From positions 496,001 to 560,000 of the forward strand of contig JAXLUR010000003.1 of NCBI GenBank assembly GCA_046329435.1: a stretch of DNA of 64,000 nt, in the 5' to 3' direction. This stretch comes from M3007 sp046329435 (GTDB lineage: Bacteria; Bacteroidota; Bacteroidia; Chitinophagales; Saprospiraceae). Both the position numbers and the translations under genes were made by a program. The notes below the pieces were generated by a model, which was not told where the DNA came from, made no database searches, and saw only the letters and a list, made by a program, of their open reading frames with translations. This document shows positions 34,721 through 44,218 of the stretch, piece by piece (position 1 is the first letter of the stretch; each line of letters starts with the position of its first letter).

Positions 34721-35380
34721 TCAGGGAGCCAGGCGGCTGATCGTCCAGCGGCTGCTACCGTCGCGGGTGTACAGCATGCGATCGTGCAGGCGGTTTTCGC
34801 GGCCCTGCCAGAACTCGATACGTTCCGGCCGCACGCGGTAACCGCCCCAGAAAGGCGGCAAAGGCAGCGCGGGAGCGTCGGCATATTCTTTCTGCAGGGT
34901 GGCAACGGCATGTTCCAGCACTTCGCGACCTGAAATGGGCCGGCTCTGCGGACTTGCCCAGGCGCCGATCTGACTTCCGATGGGCCGGCTCTGGAAGTAA
35001 GCCAGCGACTCGGCTTCGCTCACTTTTTCCACCGTGCCTTCGATGCGCACCTGGCGTTCGAGTTCGAGCCAGGCAAAAAGCAAAGCCGCGCGCGGCTTTG
35101 CCGCGAGGTCGTCGCCCTTGCGGCTTTCATAATTGGTAAAAAACACAAAACCCTGATCGTCAAAGCTTTTGAGCAAAACGATACGGGCGCTGGGCTGGCC
35201 TTCGGCGCTGACGGTAGCCAGGGTCATGGCATTGGGCTCCAGCAATTCGCTGTTGAGCGCTTCGCGAAACCAGGCGTCGAATTGAACAAAGGGGTTGGGG
35301 TGGACGTCTTTTTCCGACAGTTTTTCAAGGGAATAGCTGCGACGCAGGGCAGCAAGGTCGGTTATGACAGATTCGGACAT
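34721..35380 (-). CDS. pdxH: Pyridoxamine 5'-phosphate oxidase
   Basis: A 219-residue FMN-dependent oxidase of pyridoxal 5'-phosphate synthesis and salvage. Motifs run from the N-terminal LRRSYSLEKLSEKDVHPNPF through AMTLATVSAEGQPSARIVLL (FMN site), FFTNYESRKGDDLAAKPRAA and FQSRPIGSQIGAWASPQSRP, to the C-terminal signature WGGYRVRPERIEFWQGRENR LHDR-type ending. Length and order match the family. It oxidises pyridoxamine- or pyridoxine-5'-phosphate with O2. Confidence 0.97.
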   Translation of the reverse strand: MSESVITDLAALRRSYSLEKLSEKDVHPNPFVQFDAWFREALNSELLEPNAMTLATVSAEGQPSARIVLLKSFDDQGFVFFTNYESRKGDDLAAKPRAALLFAWLELERQVRIEGTVEKVSEAESLAYFQSRPIGSQIGAWASPQSRPISGREVLEHAVATLQKEYADAPALPLPPFWGGYRVRPERIEFWQGRENRLHDRMLYTRDGSSRWTISRLAP

Positions 35381-35432
35381 ATTTCAACGCATTTTTCAAA
35401 CTAACGCTAAGGTATAGCGCTATGCCGCCGCT

Positions 35433-36083
35433 TCAGTTTCGGGCCGGCATTTTTGTAATCATTCCATATATCCCAAAGCCCAGCGTTGTGAAAAATCCGA
35501 GCAAAAGGTACCAGCCGGCATGGGCAAAATCCGTGCGGATCAGGATGGTGCACAAGGCCAGTCCGGCCCCCAGCCATATCCAGACGGGCTTGGCCATAAA
35601 GGCGTCGTTAAAATCGGAGGGCAGAAAATGAAGCCGGCTTTCCTGCAAAAACAGGGGGATCAGTTTGCGATAATCCCATAGAAGCAACCAGGTCGTGGCC
35701 AAAAACATCAGAAACGTGACGACCGGCGTCCCTTTGAACCCGACCGACCAGGTAATCAGCCAGATGTTGAGTATGATCGGAAAAAAAATGACGGCGCCGA
35801 GCGTCGCAAATCGCTGGGTCATGAGCAAGAGCGCCGCCCCGATCTGCGCCCATCCCAGAAAATACCAGTAAAAACCGGTTTGGTACATGGCTTCGAAGAA
35901 AAAACCGATCGGATTATCTATCGGGATAGTGGTAAATCGCTCGCCCAGCACCTTCGGGATGGCGGCAAAAACGAAAGCGCCGCCGATCAAATAGCGGAGA
36001 AAAATAGCGAAGATCTGAACGAACCGGCGCTTTTTCAGGTTTTCGATCAGGCGAATGACTGGCAAAAAAACTGTATAAGCCAT
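35433..36083 (-). CDS. DoxX-like integral membrane protein
   Basis: A 216-residue protein from ATG 36083 (MAYTVFLPVIRLIENL). Four to five membrane helices are visible: FLRYLIGGAFVFAAIPKVLG, WYFLGWAQIGAALLLM, LGAVIFFPIILNIWLITWSV, TFLMFLATTWLLLW and a C-terminal GWYLLLGFFTTLGFGIYGM. The GGAFVFAAIPKV and GWAQIGAALLL patterns fit the DoxX/DoxD family, whose members associate with thiol and redox stress enzymes. No partner is adjacent, and the specific role is unknown. Confidence 0.65.
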   Translation of the reverse strand: MAYTVFLPVIRLIENLKKRRFVQIFAIFLRYLIGGAFVFAAIPKVLGERFTTIPIDNPIGFFFEAMYQTGFYWYFLGWAQIGAALLLMTQRFATLGAVIFFPIILNIWLITWSVGFKGTPVVTFLMFLATTWLLLWDYRKLIPLFLQESRLHFLPSDFNDAFMAKPVWIWLGAGLALCTILIRTDFAHAGWYLLLGFFTTLGFGIYGMITKMPARN

Positions 36084-36387
36084 AGCACAGAAATTGATAC
36101 GCGACAAATGTCGGACGCAGGCCGTCACAGCCTATTTTTTCGGATGAACGACGGATGCGAAACGATCAGCGCCTGTCGTTTTGTCGTACAGCATGCCGCT
36201 TTTCTGCCAAAACGAGTGTCTAAGCAGAGGTGGCAAGCAATTTGACCAGAGCAATCGGTTCGGCAGGCGTATTTTTTTGCTGTCAGGATGACAATCCCTC
36301 ATTTTTACCCCCGACGAATCATCAAAAAATTTGAATGTTTGCGACAGCACTTACCCTGCTTAATCCTTAGACCCTCTCTTGTGACGT
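36084..36387. other. Divergent intergenic region (DoxX-like / lon)
   Basis: About 300 bases with no credible gene. An AATGTTTG at 36334-36341 is one base off the -7 consensus, and TGGCAAGCAATTTGA lies at 36231-36245. Neither is strong enough to call a promoter. Confidence 0.4.
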
Positions 36388-38856
36388 ATGAGCATGTTTG
36401 AAAATTGGATCATGACCCCGGAATCGGAAGACGAACCCGATTTCGTGCCGCTTTTTTCCCTTGAAGAAGAAGACGAAGCCAAGGCTGGCGAGGTATTTCC
36501 CGATACCCTGCCCATCCTGCCTTTGAAAAATACCGTGCTTTTCCCCGGCATTGTGACGCCGATCACGATTGGCCGCGACAAAAGCATTCGCGCCGTACAA
36601 ACCGCCTACGAAACCAATCGTCTGGTCGGTGTTTTGTCGCAAAAAGACGTCAAAATTGAAAACCCCACGGCGCGCGACCTCTATCGGGTAGGCACTATTG
36701 CCCGCATTTTGAAATTGCTCAAAATGCCCGACGGCTCCACCACCGCTATTTTGCAGGGCCGCAAACGGTTTCATCTCGACGAGATGGAATCCGAAGACCC
36801 CTACATGGTCGGCCGCATCCACGATATCGAGTACGAGCAACCCAAGAACAAACTCGAGTTCAGGGCACTTATCAGCAGCATTCGCGATTCGGCGCGGCAC
36901 ATCATCGAACTGTCGCCCCAAATCCCCTCGGAAGCCGTGGTGATGCTGAAAAACATCACCAACGACAACTTCCTGCTCAACTTTATTTCCTCCAACCTGG
37001 GCATCAAAGTCCATGAAAAACAGGCGATTCTCGAAATTTCCAACATGATGGAAAAGGCGAGCCAGATCCTGCGGCACATGGATTCGGAACTCCAGTTGCT
37101 CGAACTCAAGGACCAGATCGAAGCCAAGGTTCGCACCGACATCGAGAAGCAGCAGCGCGACTATTTCCTCAGCCAGCAACTCAAAACCATCCAGGAGGAA
37201 CTGGGTCAAAATCCGCAGGAAGAGGAGATCAATGCCCTCGTGGAGCGCGCCCGCAAGAAAAAATGGCCGAAGCTGGTTCAGGAAACCTTCGTGCGCGAAA
37301 TCAGCAAGATTCGCCGGGTCAATCCGCAGGTGGCCGAGTACGCTATCGGACTCAATTACCTCGAAACCCTGCTCGACCTGCCCTGGCTCGATTTTACCAA
37401 AGACAACTTCGACCTCAAAAGGGTCAAACAGGTGCTCGACGCCGACCATTACGGCCTGTCGAAGGTCAAGGAACGTATCCTCGAACACCTGGCGGTATTG
37501 AAACTGAAAGGCGATATGAAAGCCCCGATCCTGTGCCTCGTCGGCCCTCCCGGCGTGGGCAAAACCTCCCTGGGGCAAAGTATCGCCAAAGCGCTTAAAC
37601 GCAAATACGTGCGGATGAGCCTCGGCGGCCTGCACGACGAGGCCGAAATCCGCGGGCACCGCAAAACCTATATCGGCGCCATGCCCGGCCGCATCATCCA
37701 GTCGCTCAAAAAAGGCAAATCCGGCAACCCGGTGTTCATCCTCGACGAGATCGACAAAGTGGGCAAAGACTTCCGCGGCGACCCCTCTTCGGCATTGCTC
37801 GAAGTGCTCGACCCGGAACAAAACACCACCTTCTACGACAACTACCTCGAACTCGAATACGACCTGTCGAAGGTGCTCTTTATCGCCACGGCCAACTCGC
37901 TGTCCACTATCCAGCCAGCCCTGCTCGACCGCATGGAGATCATCCCCATCGCCGGTTATTCACTGGAAGAAAAACTCGAAATTGCCAAACGCCACCTCAT
38001 ACCCGAGCAGCGCAAAGAGCACGGATTAAAGCCTAATCAGGTGAAAATCAGCGACAAAGCGCTCTCCAATATTATTCGCGACTACACCGCCGAAAGCGGC
38101 GTGCGCAACCTGAGCCGCGAGATCGGATCTGTCATGCGCCACATCGCCAAACGCGTGGCCATGAACGAGGTCGCCCAGATGTCGGTCAAACCCGACTATC
38201 TGCATACCATCCTCGGCCCTACCAAATACAGCTCCGATTCCTACACCGAGCAACAAGGCCCAGGCGTGGCAGTCGGCCTGGCCTGGACCTCCGTGGGCGG
38301 CGAAATCCTCTTCATCGAAGCCAGCCTCAACAAGGGCGGCGGACGCCTGCAAATGACCGGCAACCTCGGCGAAGTGATGAAGGAGAGCGCCAGCACGGCC
38401 CTCAGTTACATCAAGGCCCACGCCGAAGCCCTGGGCATCGAGCCGGAAGCGCTCGACAAAACCGATATCCACATTCACGTGCCCGAAGGCGCTATTCCGA
38501 AAGACGGCCCTTCTGCAGGCATCACCATGCTCACGGCGCTCACTTCGGCGTTCACCAAACGCCCTGTCAAACCCTTCCTGGCCATGACCGGCGAGATCAC
38601 CCTGCGCGGCAAGGTGTTGCCCGTGGGCGGCATCAAGGAAAAAATCCTCGCTGCCAAACGCGCAGGCATCAAAGAAGTCATGTTGTGCCGCGACAACCAG
38701 AAACACGTGGAAGATATTGAAGCCGAATACATTCAGGGGCTGACGTTCCGCTATGTCGACCGTATGGAAGAAGTGCTCGACGTGGCGCTGGGCATCGCGG
38801 CGCCCGGCAAGGCCAAAAGCAACGGAGTAGCGAAGAAGCGGGCGAAGAAGGTCTGA
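36388..38856 (+). CDS. lon: ATP-dependent protease Lon
   Basis: An 822-residue Lon. Residues about 45-240 are the N-terminal substrate domain (LPILPLKNTVLFPGIVTPIT), followed by a coiled coil. The AAA+ module has Walker A G386-PPGVGKT-393 and Walker B FILDEIDKVG. The protease domain has Ser709 in PKDGPSAGIT and Lys752 in GGIKEKILAAK, 43 residues apart as in E. coli Lon. It degrades misfolded and short-lived regulatory proteins in the cytoplasm. The extended acidic N-terminus and the basic C-terminal tail (KAKSNGVAKKRAKKV) are common in Bacteroidota. The glycosyltransferase gene begins 55 bp downstream. Confidence 0.98.
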   Translation: MSMFENWIMTPESEDEPDFVPLFSLEEEDEAKAGEVFPDTLPILPLKNTVLFPGIVTPITIGRDKSIRAVQTAYETNRLVGVLSQKDVKIENPTARDLYRVGTIARILKLLKMPDGSTTAILQGRKRFHLDEMESEDPYMVGRIHDIEYEQPKNKLEFRALISSIRDSARHIIELSPQIPSEAVVMLKNITNDNFLLNFISSNLGIKVHEKQAILEISNMMEKASQILRHMDSELQLLELKDQIEAKVRTDIEKQQRDYFLSQQLKTIQEELGQNPQEEEINALVERARKKKWPKLVQETFVREISKIRRVNPQVAEYAIGLNYLETLLDLPWLDFTKDNFDLKRVKQVLDADHYGLSKVKERILEHLAVLKLKGDMKAPILCLVGPPGVGKTSLGQSIAKALKRKYVRMSLGGLHDEAEIRGHRKTYIGAMPGRIIQSLKKGKSGNPVFILDEIDKVGKDFRGDPSSALLEVLDPEQNTTFYDNYLELEYDLSKVLFIATANSLSTIQPALLDRMEIIPIAGYSLEEKLEIAKRHLIPEQRKEHGLKPNQVKISDKALSNIIRDYTAESGVRNLSREIGSVMRHIAKRVAMNEVAQMSVKPDYLHTILGPTKYSSDSYTEQQGPGVAVGLAWTSVGGEILFIEASLNKGGGRLQMTGNLGEVMKESASTALSYIKAHAEALGIEPEALDKTDIHIHVPEGAIPKDGPSAGITMLTALTSAFTKRPVKPFLAMTGEITLRGKVLPVGGIKEKILAAKRAGIKEVMLCRDNQKHVEDIEAEYIQGLTFRYVDRMEEVLDVALGIAAPGKAKSNGVAKKRAKKV

Positions 38857-38911
38857 TGAATGACGGGGCATGGTGTACCTTACCCGAACAAACACCAACC
38901 CGTTTCGCATC

Positions 38912-40390
38912 ATGCCCGCCTTGTTACAACGCTTCACCCTCGCAATCTGCCTGGTATTGGCCGGTTCGGCCCTTTTCTTCTACTTCGGCAACGACCTGTG
39001 GAACGATGAAATTTACACCCTTCAGAATTTTGTTTTCAGAGGGATTGGTACGGTTCTGACCGATTACCACGTTCCCAACAATCATATTCTGTCCAATATA
39101 TTCCACCGGGGCTGGCTGCAACTCACCGGCGTAAATGATTTGGGCGTGTTGCTCGACGCCCCCTGGCGGATACGGCTGCTGCCGCTGTGCTTTTCGGCGC
39201 TTGCCGTCTGGTGGGTGTACCGGGCCGGACAGGCAGCCGGCGACCGTTCGACGGGCTTGTTGGCGGCACTTTTGCTGTTGTCGGGGCTGACTTTTCAGGC
39301 ATATGCTTTTCAGGTGCGGGGTTATGCACTCAGCATGACCGCATCAGCAGGCCTGTCGGCATGGGCTATGCGATGGGCCAATGGCGAGCGGGGAAACCGT
39401 TGGAATCTTTTTGCTCCCGCTCTGCTTACCGCCGCATTGTTGTACACCCTGCCCTCCAATGCCTACTTCGGGCTGGCAGTTGCCGCAGGACTGTTTTTTG
39501 CCCAGGGGACAAATGCCCGTTCCGAATTATGGAAACCGGTTTGGCCGGCCCTCGGAGCGCTTGCAGCAGGGGCCGTCATCGCACTTGCAGCCTACTGGCC
39601 CGTGCTGAACCAATTGCTCGGAAGCACCTATTTTGAATCAAAAAGCACGGTAGAAGGCACTTCAGGAGCGCTGTTCAGCCGGGTGATGGCCGATTTTTTC
39701 AGCTATCGCTGGTTGTTGGCGCCATTGGCCGGCCTGGGCGTTTACCAACTTGTTCGAACTGCCGGCCCGGCCAGAAAACAGGCGGTCTGGTTGCTGAGCG
39801 TTTTGCTTTTACCTTTTTTGTTCTCCGCCCTGCGCGGCGATGCGGCTCCCGACAGGGTATTCCTTCCGGCATTGCCGGTTTTTGCACTGCTGCTTGCCAT
39901 CTCGGCAAAAGCGGTTATTTCCCGGCTGACTGCGTCCCGAGCTTCGTTTGCCTATGCCGCACTTGTGTTGTACAGCGCCGGCACTTATGCCTGGGGGCTG
40001 TGGCAAACGCGGGAGTTTTTGCGAAAAGGACTGGATACGATGGACCACTATTATCCGGGGTTGAACCGCAATTATTACCAGCATTTTTATCAGCCCAATG
40101 CCGAATACGATTTGTTCCGGCAACAATTCGGGACCGACAAAACGCTTGTGCTGGAAAGTTCTGAAGAACACGACATGCCGGTCTATTTGCAGCATAAAAA
40201 GCAGGTTTTTGTACCGCTGGATTCCATCGAGACCTATTTGCGCAGCCCCCGCACTTTTTACGTGTCCAGCAACTACGCCCGTTCCTTTATGCAGGAAATG
40301 TCGAAAATGGGCCCCGGCTGGCGCTGCCGTTACCTGCAAAACAAGGCTCGCATACCACGTATCGTGATATGCGAGCCGACAGGAAAATGA
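38912..40390 (+). CDS. GT39/ArnT-like polytopic glycosyltransferase
   Basis: A 492-residue membrane protein from ATG 38912. The first helix (LAICLVLAGSALFFYF) is followed by NDLWNDEIYTL, whose Asp-Glu matches the catalytic loop of GT-C enzymes that use lipid-linked sugars. About ten more hydrophobic helices follow (for example ALAVWWVYRAGQAAG and ALGALAAGAVIALAAYWPVL) up to about residue 370, then a soluble C-terminal part (TDKTLVLESSEEHDMPVYL). It probably moves a sugar from a polyprenyl carrier to a protein or glycan outside the inner membrane. The acceptor is unknown. The end of the gene contains a hairpin that looks like the terminator of the convergent T9SS gene. Confidence 0.75.
   Translation: MPALLQRFTLAICLVLAGSALFFYFGNDLWNDEIYTLQNFVFRGIGTVLTDYHVPNNHILSNIFHRGWLQLTGVNDLGVLLDAPWRIRLLPLCFSALAVWWVYRAGQAAGDRSTGLLAALLLLSGLTFQAYAFQVRGYALSMTASAGLSAWAMRWANGERGNRWNLFAPALLTAALLYTLPSNAYFGLAVAAGLFFAQGTNARSELWKPVWPALGALAAGAVIALAAYWPVLNQLLGSTYFESKSTVEGTSGALFSRVMADFFSYRWLLAPLAGLGVYQLVRTAGPARKQAVWLLSVLLLPFLFSALRGDAAPDRVFLPALPVFALLLAISAKAVISRLTASRASFAYAALVLYSAGTYAWGLWQTREFLRKGLDTMDHYYPGLNRNYYQHFYQPNAEYDLFRQQFGTDKTLVLESSEEHDMPVYLQHKKQVFVPLDSIETYLRSPRTFYVSSNYARSFMQEMSKMGPGWRCRYLQNKARIPRIVICEPTGK
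40336..40377 (-). terminator. Terminator for the 1207-residue T9SS gene, inside the convergent gene
   Basis: Arms 40345-40354 and 40368-40377 (GGCTCGCATA/TATGCGAGCC) pair perfectly, and inner CACG/CGTG extends the stem past one mismatch. On the minus strand the stem is followed by TTGTTTTG and lies 33 bases after the stop at 40411. Confidence 0.5.
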
Positions 40391-40410
40391 GAGCATAAAG
40401 TTCGATCAGA

Positions 40411-43400
40411 TCAGCGCTGTACCGCAAAACGCGTCGTTTGCCGGCGCCCTTCTGCAGGCTGCACTTCCAGGAAATATAGTCCGTCTGCCAGGTTGGCCGG
40501 AAGCAGGAAAGCCTGGGGCGCATACTCGGCATACACCTGTTGCTCCTGCATCAGGCGGCCGCGGGCATCGTACACCCGGATTTTCACTTGCTGCTCTGCC
40601 CACAAGGAGAGATCGACCGTCAGCTGGTCGCTGGCGGGATTGGGGTACACCTGTAAATTGAACTCGCCGCCGGAGCCCTGCATGGGCGTCACTCCGATCG
40701 GGCAATAGAAGGTGTTGAGGTGCGACTCGTAGTAGAGGCGCGGAAAGAGGCGCACTGCCACGTGGATGTAATTCGGCGTAGCCGTAGGCGGCAAGGTATA
40801 TTTGAAAATTTCCGATTGGCCGTTGTTGATACCCGGCAACAAAGAGTTGAAACGGATCGAGTAAAAAGTGGTCAGGTTCGGGTTGCGCACCTGGTACTGG
40901 CGGCCGCTCGGCGCGGTATAGATGGAATTATCGGCAGGCTCCGTTGCGATCACGCCGTTGGGCAGCTGAATAAGCGCGTACGACATGGTATTGGAGCAAT
41001 GATTGGTAAAGCGAATGCGGTAGGTTTTGTTCAGCGCCGCATCCTGGGTAATGGTCAGCAGTTCCCATTTCATGCAATCGATCTGCTTGACGTCGCAGGG
41101 CGGGTTTTCCGTCACCGACACTTTGAAACAGCAGGTCGCGGTGTTGCCGCAGGCATCTTCCGCCTTGAAGCAGACGTCGGTCACCCCTACCGGGAAATTG
41201 CTTCCCGAAGGCAGTCCGCTGGTCATTTCAACGTCGAGTCCCGGGCAAGTACAGTCTGTGGCGGCGAAAGGGTCGTCGTATGCGATATTCTCGCCGGAAT
41301 TGCCCGCCGGAATGGTCACGTTGATCGAGCCGGGGCAAATCAGCGCTACATTCGACGGTGCAGGCACAAGCGATTGAATGATATAGGTGGCAATGATATC
41401 GCAGCCGCCGTTCGGGTCGGGGATGGTATCGACCACCGTGCCGGCGCTGGTGTAAGGCACGCCGTTGATCACAACCGTTTCGCCCGGACAGAACGTCAGC
41501 GTCGTCTGGCTGGTCTGATAAGGCAACAAGTCGAGCGTATAAGTCGCCAGCGTATCGCAGGCGCCGTTCTGGCCGGGCAGGGTCAGCGCGACGGTGTCGG
41601 GCGCTGTGTAGGCCACCCCGCCGAGCAAGACCGAGGCACCGGGGCAAAGGGAGTAGCTCGCACTGATGGTCGGTTGCGGCAGTTTGATCAGGGTAAAGGT
41701 CACCACCGTATCGCAGGCGCCGCCGGAACCGGGCAAGTTGATCGTGACCGTCGCATTGTCATTGTATGTATTTCCCCCTAACGTGACGGATTCGCCGGGG
41801 CAGAAACTGATTGTTTCGGAACGGGTGATTTCGGGCAGCAATTGCAACACATAAGTCGCCAGGGTATCGCAGGCGCCGTTTTGGCCAGGCAAAACAGCAT
41901 TGACCGTCGTGGGCTGGGTATAGGTGGAGTCGCCGATCGTCACCGAACTTCCCGGGCAAAACTGAACGGTTTCCGTCAGCGTCGGGTTGGGCAATTGCTC
42001 CAGCACGTAGGTCGCCAGGGTATCGCAGGCGCCGTTCTGACCGGCAAGAACGACATTGACCGTCGTGGGCTGGGTATAGGTGGAGTCGCCGATCGTCACC
42101 GAACTTCCCGGACAAAACTGAATCGTATCCGTCAGCGTCGGGTTGGGCAATAATTGCAAATAAAAGGTCAGGTTGGTGTCACAGGCGCTACCAGAGCCAG
42201 TCAGCGTGATGTGAACGGTATCGGGCGCCGAATAGCTGCTGCCCCCGATCGATACGCTGGCGCCGGGGCACAACTGAAGGGTGGAGTCGATCTGCAAGGC
42301 CGTGCCGACGGCCAGCATCGCGTCGTCGGACTGGGTTTGCCCGCAGAGGTCGGTCACACTGACGCTGATCAGCCCCGAACCCGTCACCAGCACCGAGGGC
42401 GTAGTTTCGCCGATACTCCACATATAGGAATAAGGGGGCAAACCGCCGCTCACGGTCGGCGTAATGGAAACCGGGGCATTGGAATTGCAACTGATCACAT
42501 CATCGAGGGTGACCGTGAGGGGGTCGGTCGAATTGATCAAAAACTCGAGTTCCCCTTGCGTGCAGGAACACAGGTTGTCGATCAGCAAAATGATATTTTC
42601 CTGTCCCTCGGGCACGCCGTCGGTCAGTACATTGACCGGCAGCAGGAAATCATTCTGGCCGGCAGGGATTGTCACGGAAGTCGGTATAGGCTGATAATCT
42701 GTGCCGGCTGTTGCCGTGCTGATCGGAGAAATGGTATAGTTGATCGTGAGCGGCTGGCTGTTGCCGCCGGTACCCCGGCTGAACTTGATGTAGTTCTGGC
42801 CGCAATTTTCATACGCGGCAGGCTGGTTGTTGGCATACACGGGCGAGGCCGACACCGTGCCGCCGGCATTGAACGAATTGGCTTTTAGGAATACGGCAGA
42901 ATCCCAGAGGCCGTCGCCCACGTCGGCAATCGCCAGTTTGATGTGGTAAGTGGCGCAGGGCACCAGCTGCGCCTGTGCGACGAGTTTGACCGTCCAGCCG
43001 TCGAGCTGGCAATCGGTCAGGTTGGTGGGCTGAATACCAAAACACTGACCGGAGTAGATATCGTTGTTGCGGTAGAGGGTTGAATTGTTGGCGTAGTTGA
43101 CCGTATTGACGGAAATCGGCGTGTTGCCGTTGACAATGGCGAGGTTTTGGGCGCCGTTGAAGCCCGGGCCGCTGATAAAAAACCCGAACACGTCGTTGAA
43201 CTGGGTGCCCACGTACTCGCAGTATTCTTCCGAGCCGAACACATATTCAAACTGTACAAAACTGGCCGAAGGCGTAAAATCGAACTCGATCACCGACTTG
43301 TCGTACTGGTTGCCCGAAGCCAGCCAGGCCAGGTCGGGGTCGTCGGGCGAGTTGTTGTTGAAGCCCTGATTGGCATCGCCTTCGCTGTTGGGGCCTTCCA

Positions 43401-44034
43401 CCACGTTGGTGCGGCCGGTCGCCATGATCATCCCTTCCTGAATGTTGATGCTCGACAGGCCGTTGTTAAAGGTGCCGCGCGAAAGGGCATTGCCAAAGCT
43501 GGTGATGTTGTTCACATTGAAACAATTGCCGCCAATGAGTACGTTGGAAATAAGTTCGGCAGGCGAATTTCCCTGCGTGGTCTGAATGGGCGGCGGCGCC
43601 AGCTGGTTCAAAAAAGCCTGGTGCGCTTCGGCCGTTTCGGCGCAGCTTTCACATTTGACCGACAAAAAGAAGGGGATGGAGCTGACCTGGTGCGGCGAGC
43701 CGGCCTGCAGGTTGAAAACCGCCTGATCGCCGGGCGCCGTGAACCGCAGGGCATTGTTTTTTCCGGGCAAAGCCGACAAATCGGAAGCGGCGCTCCGCAA
43801 AGCGGGAGAGGCATTGAACCTGAATGTACCCTGCTGGCCTTCGGCCGCGCCGACCACCACAACAGTGTACACGTTGCCCGCTGTCAGGTTGTTGAGCACC
43901 ACGGTGTTCTGTCCGGCTTGCGCCTCGAGTGGCTGGCGCATCCGAAAGCCTTCCATATTGGCTTGTATTACAGGAGTTTGCGCAAAAACAGCAACTTGTA
44001 AAAGGAGAAAAATCGGGAACAGGAATCTCGGCAT
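40411..44034 (-). CDS. T9SS cargo with choice-of-anchor-L domain and six Cys-rich repeats
   Basis: A 1207-residue secreted protein from ATG 44034 (signal MPRFLFPIFLLLQVAVFAQ). Residues about 163-385 are a choice-of-anchor-L domain (GNALSRGTFNNGLSSINIQE; FEYVFGSEEYCEYVGTQFND). A Calx-beta-like segment follows (GTDYQPIPTSVTIPAGQNDF). Six tandem ~52-residue repeats of the form FCPGSSVTIGDSTYTQP ... GACDTLATYVL occupy about 585-892. A HYR-like domain (CFKAEDACGNTATCCFKVSV) comes next, and a type A sorting domain ends the chain (LQVYPNPASDQLTVDLSLW; LADGLYFLEVQP). It is probably an adhesin or surface-layer protein exported by T9SS. It is divergent from the small gene at 44219. Confidence 0.88.
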   Translation of the reverse strand: MPRFLFPIFLLLQVAVFAQTPVIQANMEGFRMRQPLEAQAGQNTVVLNNLTAGNVYTVVVVGAAEGQQGTFRFNASPALRSAASDLSALPGKNNALRFTAPGDQAVFNLQAGSPHQVSSIPFFLSVKCESCAETAEAHQAFLNQLAPPPIQTTQGNSPAELISNVLIGGNCFNVNNITSFGNALSRGTFNNGLSSINIQEGMIMATGRTNVVEGPNSEGDANQGFNNNSPDDPDLAWLASGNQYDKSVIEFDFTPSASFVQFEYVFGSEEYCEYVGTQFNDVFGFFISGPGFNGAQNLAIVNGNTPISVNTVNYANNSTLYRNNDIYSGQCFGIQPTNLTDCQLDGWTVKLVAQAQLVPCATYHIKLAIADVGDGLWDSAVFLKANSFNAGGTVSASPVYANNQPAAYENCGQNYIKFSRGTGGNSQPLTINYTISPISTATAGTDYQPIPTSVTIPAGQNDFLLPVNVLTDGVPEGQENIILLIDNLCSCTQGELEFLINSTDPLTVTLDDVISCNSNAPVSITPTVSGGLPPYSYMWSIGETTPSVLVTGSGLISVSVTDLCGQTQSDDAMLAVGTALQIDSTLQLCPGASVSIGGSSYSAPDTVHITLTGSGSACDTNLTFYLQLLPNPTLTDTIQFCPGSSVTIGDSTYTQPTTVNVVLAGQNGACDTLATYVLEQLPNPTLTETVQFCPGSSVTIGDSTYTQPTTVNAVLPGQNGACDTLATYVLQLLPEITRSETISFCPGESVTLGGNTYNDNATVTINLPGSGGACDTVVTFTLIKLPQPTISASYSLCPGASVLLGGVAYTAPDTVALTLPGQNGACDTLATYTLDLLPYQTSQTTLTFCPGETVVINGVPYTSAGTVVDTIPDPNGGCDIIATYIIQSLVPAPSNVALICPGSINVTIPAGNSGENIAYDDPFAATDCTCPGLDVEMTSGLPSGSNFPVGVTDVCFKAEDACGNTATCCFKVSVTENPPCDVKQIDCMKWELLTITQDAALNKTYRIRFTNHCSNTMSYALIQLPNGVIATEPADNSIYTAPSGRQYQVRNPNLTTFYSIRFNSLLPGINNGQSEIFKYTLPPTATPNYIHVAVRLFPRLYYESHLNTFYCPIGVTPMQGSGGEFNLQVYPNPASDQLTVDLSLWAEQQVKIRVYDARGRLMQEQQVYAEYAPQAFLLPANLADGLYFLEVQPAEGRRQTTRFAVQR
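41357..42280 (-). repeat. Six tandem ~156-bp coding repeats
   Basis: Each unit encodes CPG...(I/L)GG/D..Y....V......G.CD....Y.L..LP. The second and third units (around 41948 and 42104, period 156) are almost identical at DNA level, indicating recent duplication or gene conversion. Confidence 0.8.
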
Positions 44035-44181
44035 AATTGAATTTTTGGTGGGATGGCAAGAACTTGATTTCATCATAAAACGATGTTTGGGAATGGTTGA
44101 ATACAAATAAGATTAAGTCCCCCAAAATTGCTGCCTTCGGGCCAAAAAAACAGCCATAATCTTGCTCCGATGTCACATTAA

Positions 44182-44213
44182 TTGCATCTCGCCGTCTAAA
44201 CAGGGTAACTTTG
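44182..44213 (+). promoter_or_regulatory. Promoter TTG-N21-TAACTTTG
   Basis: A -33 TTG at 44182-44184 and a -7 box TAACTTTG at 44206-44213 fit the Bacteroidota vegetative consensus. The ATG at 44219 begins only five bases after the box, so transcripts would be leaderless or nearly so. Confidence 0.5.
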
Positions 44214-44218
44214 CCCAC

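Noticed and set aside
36367..37821. A 484-codon minus-strand frame opposite lon
   Set aside because: It overlaps the fully recognised lon gene and encodes a Phe/His/Gly-rich sequence with no motif.
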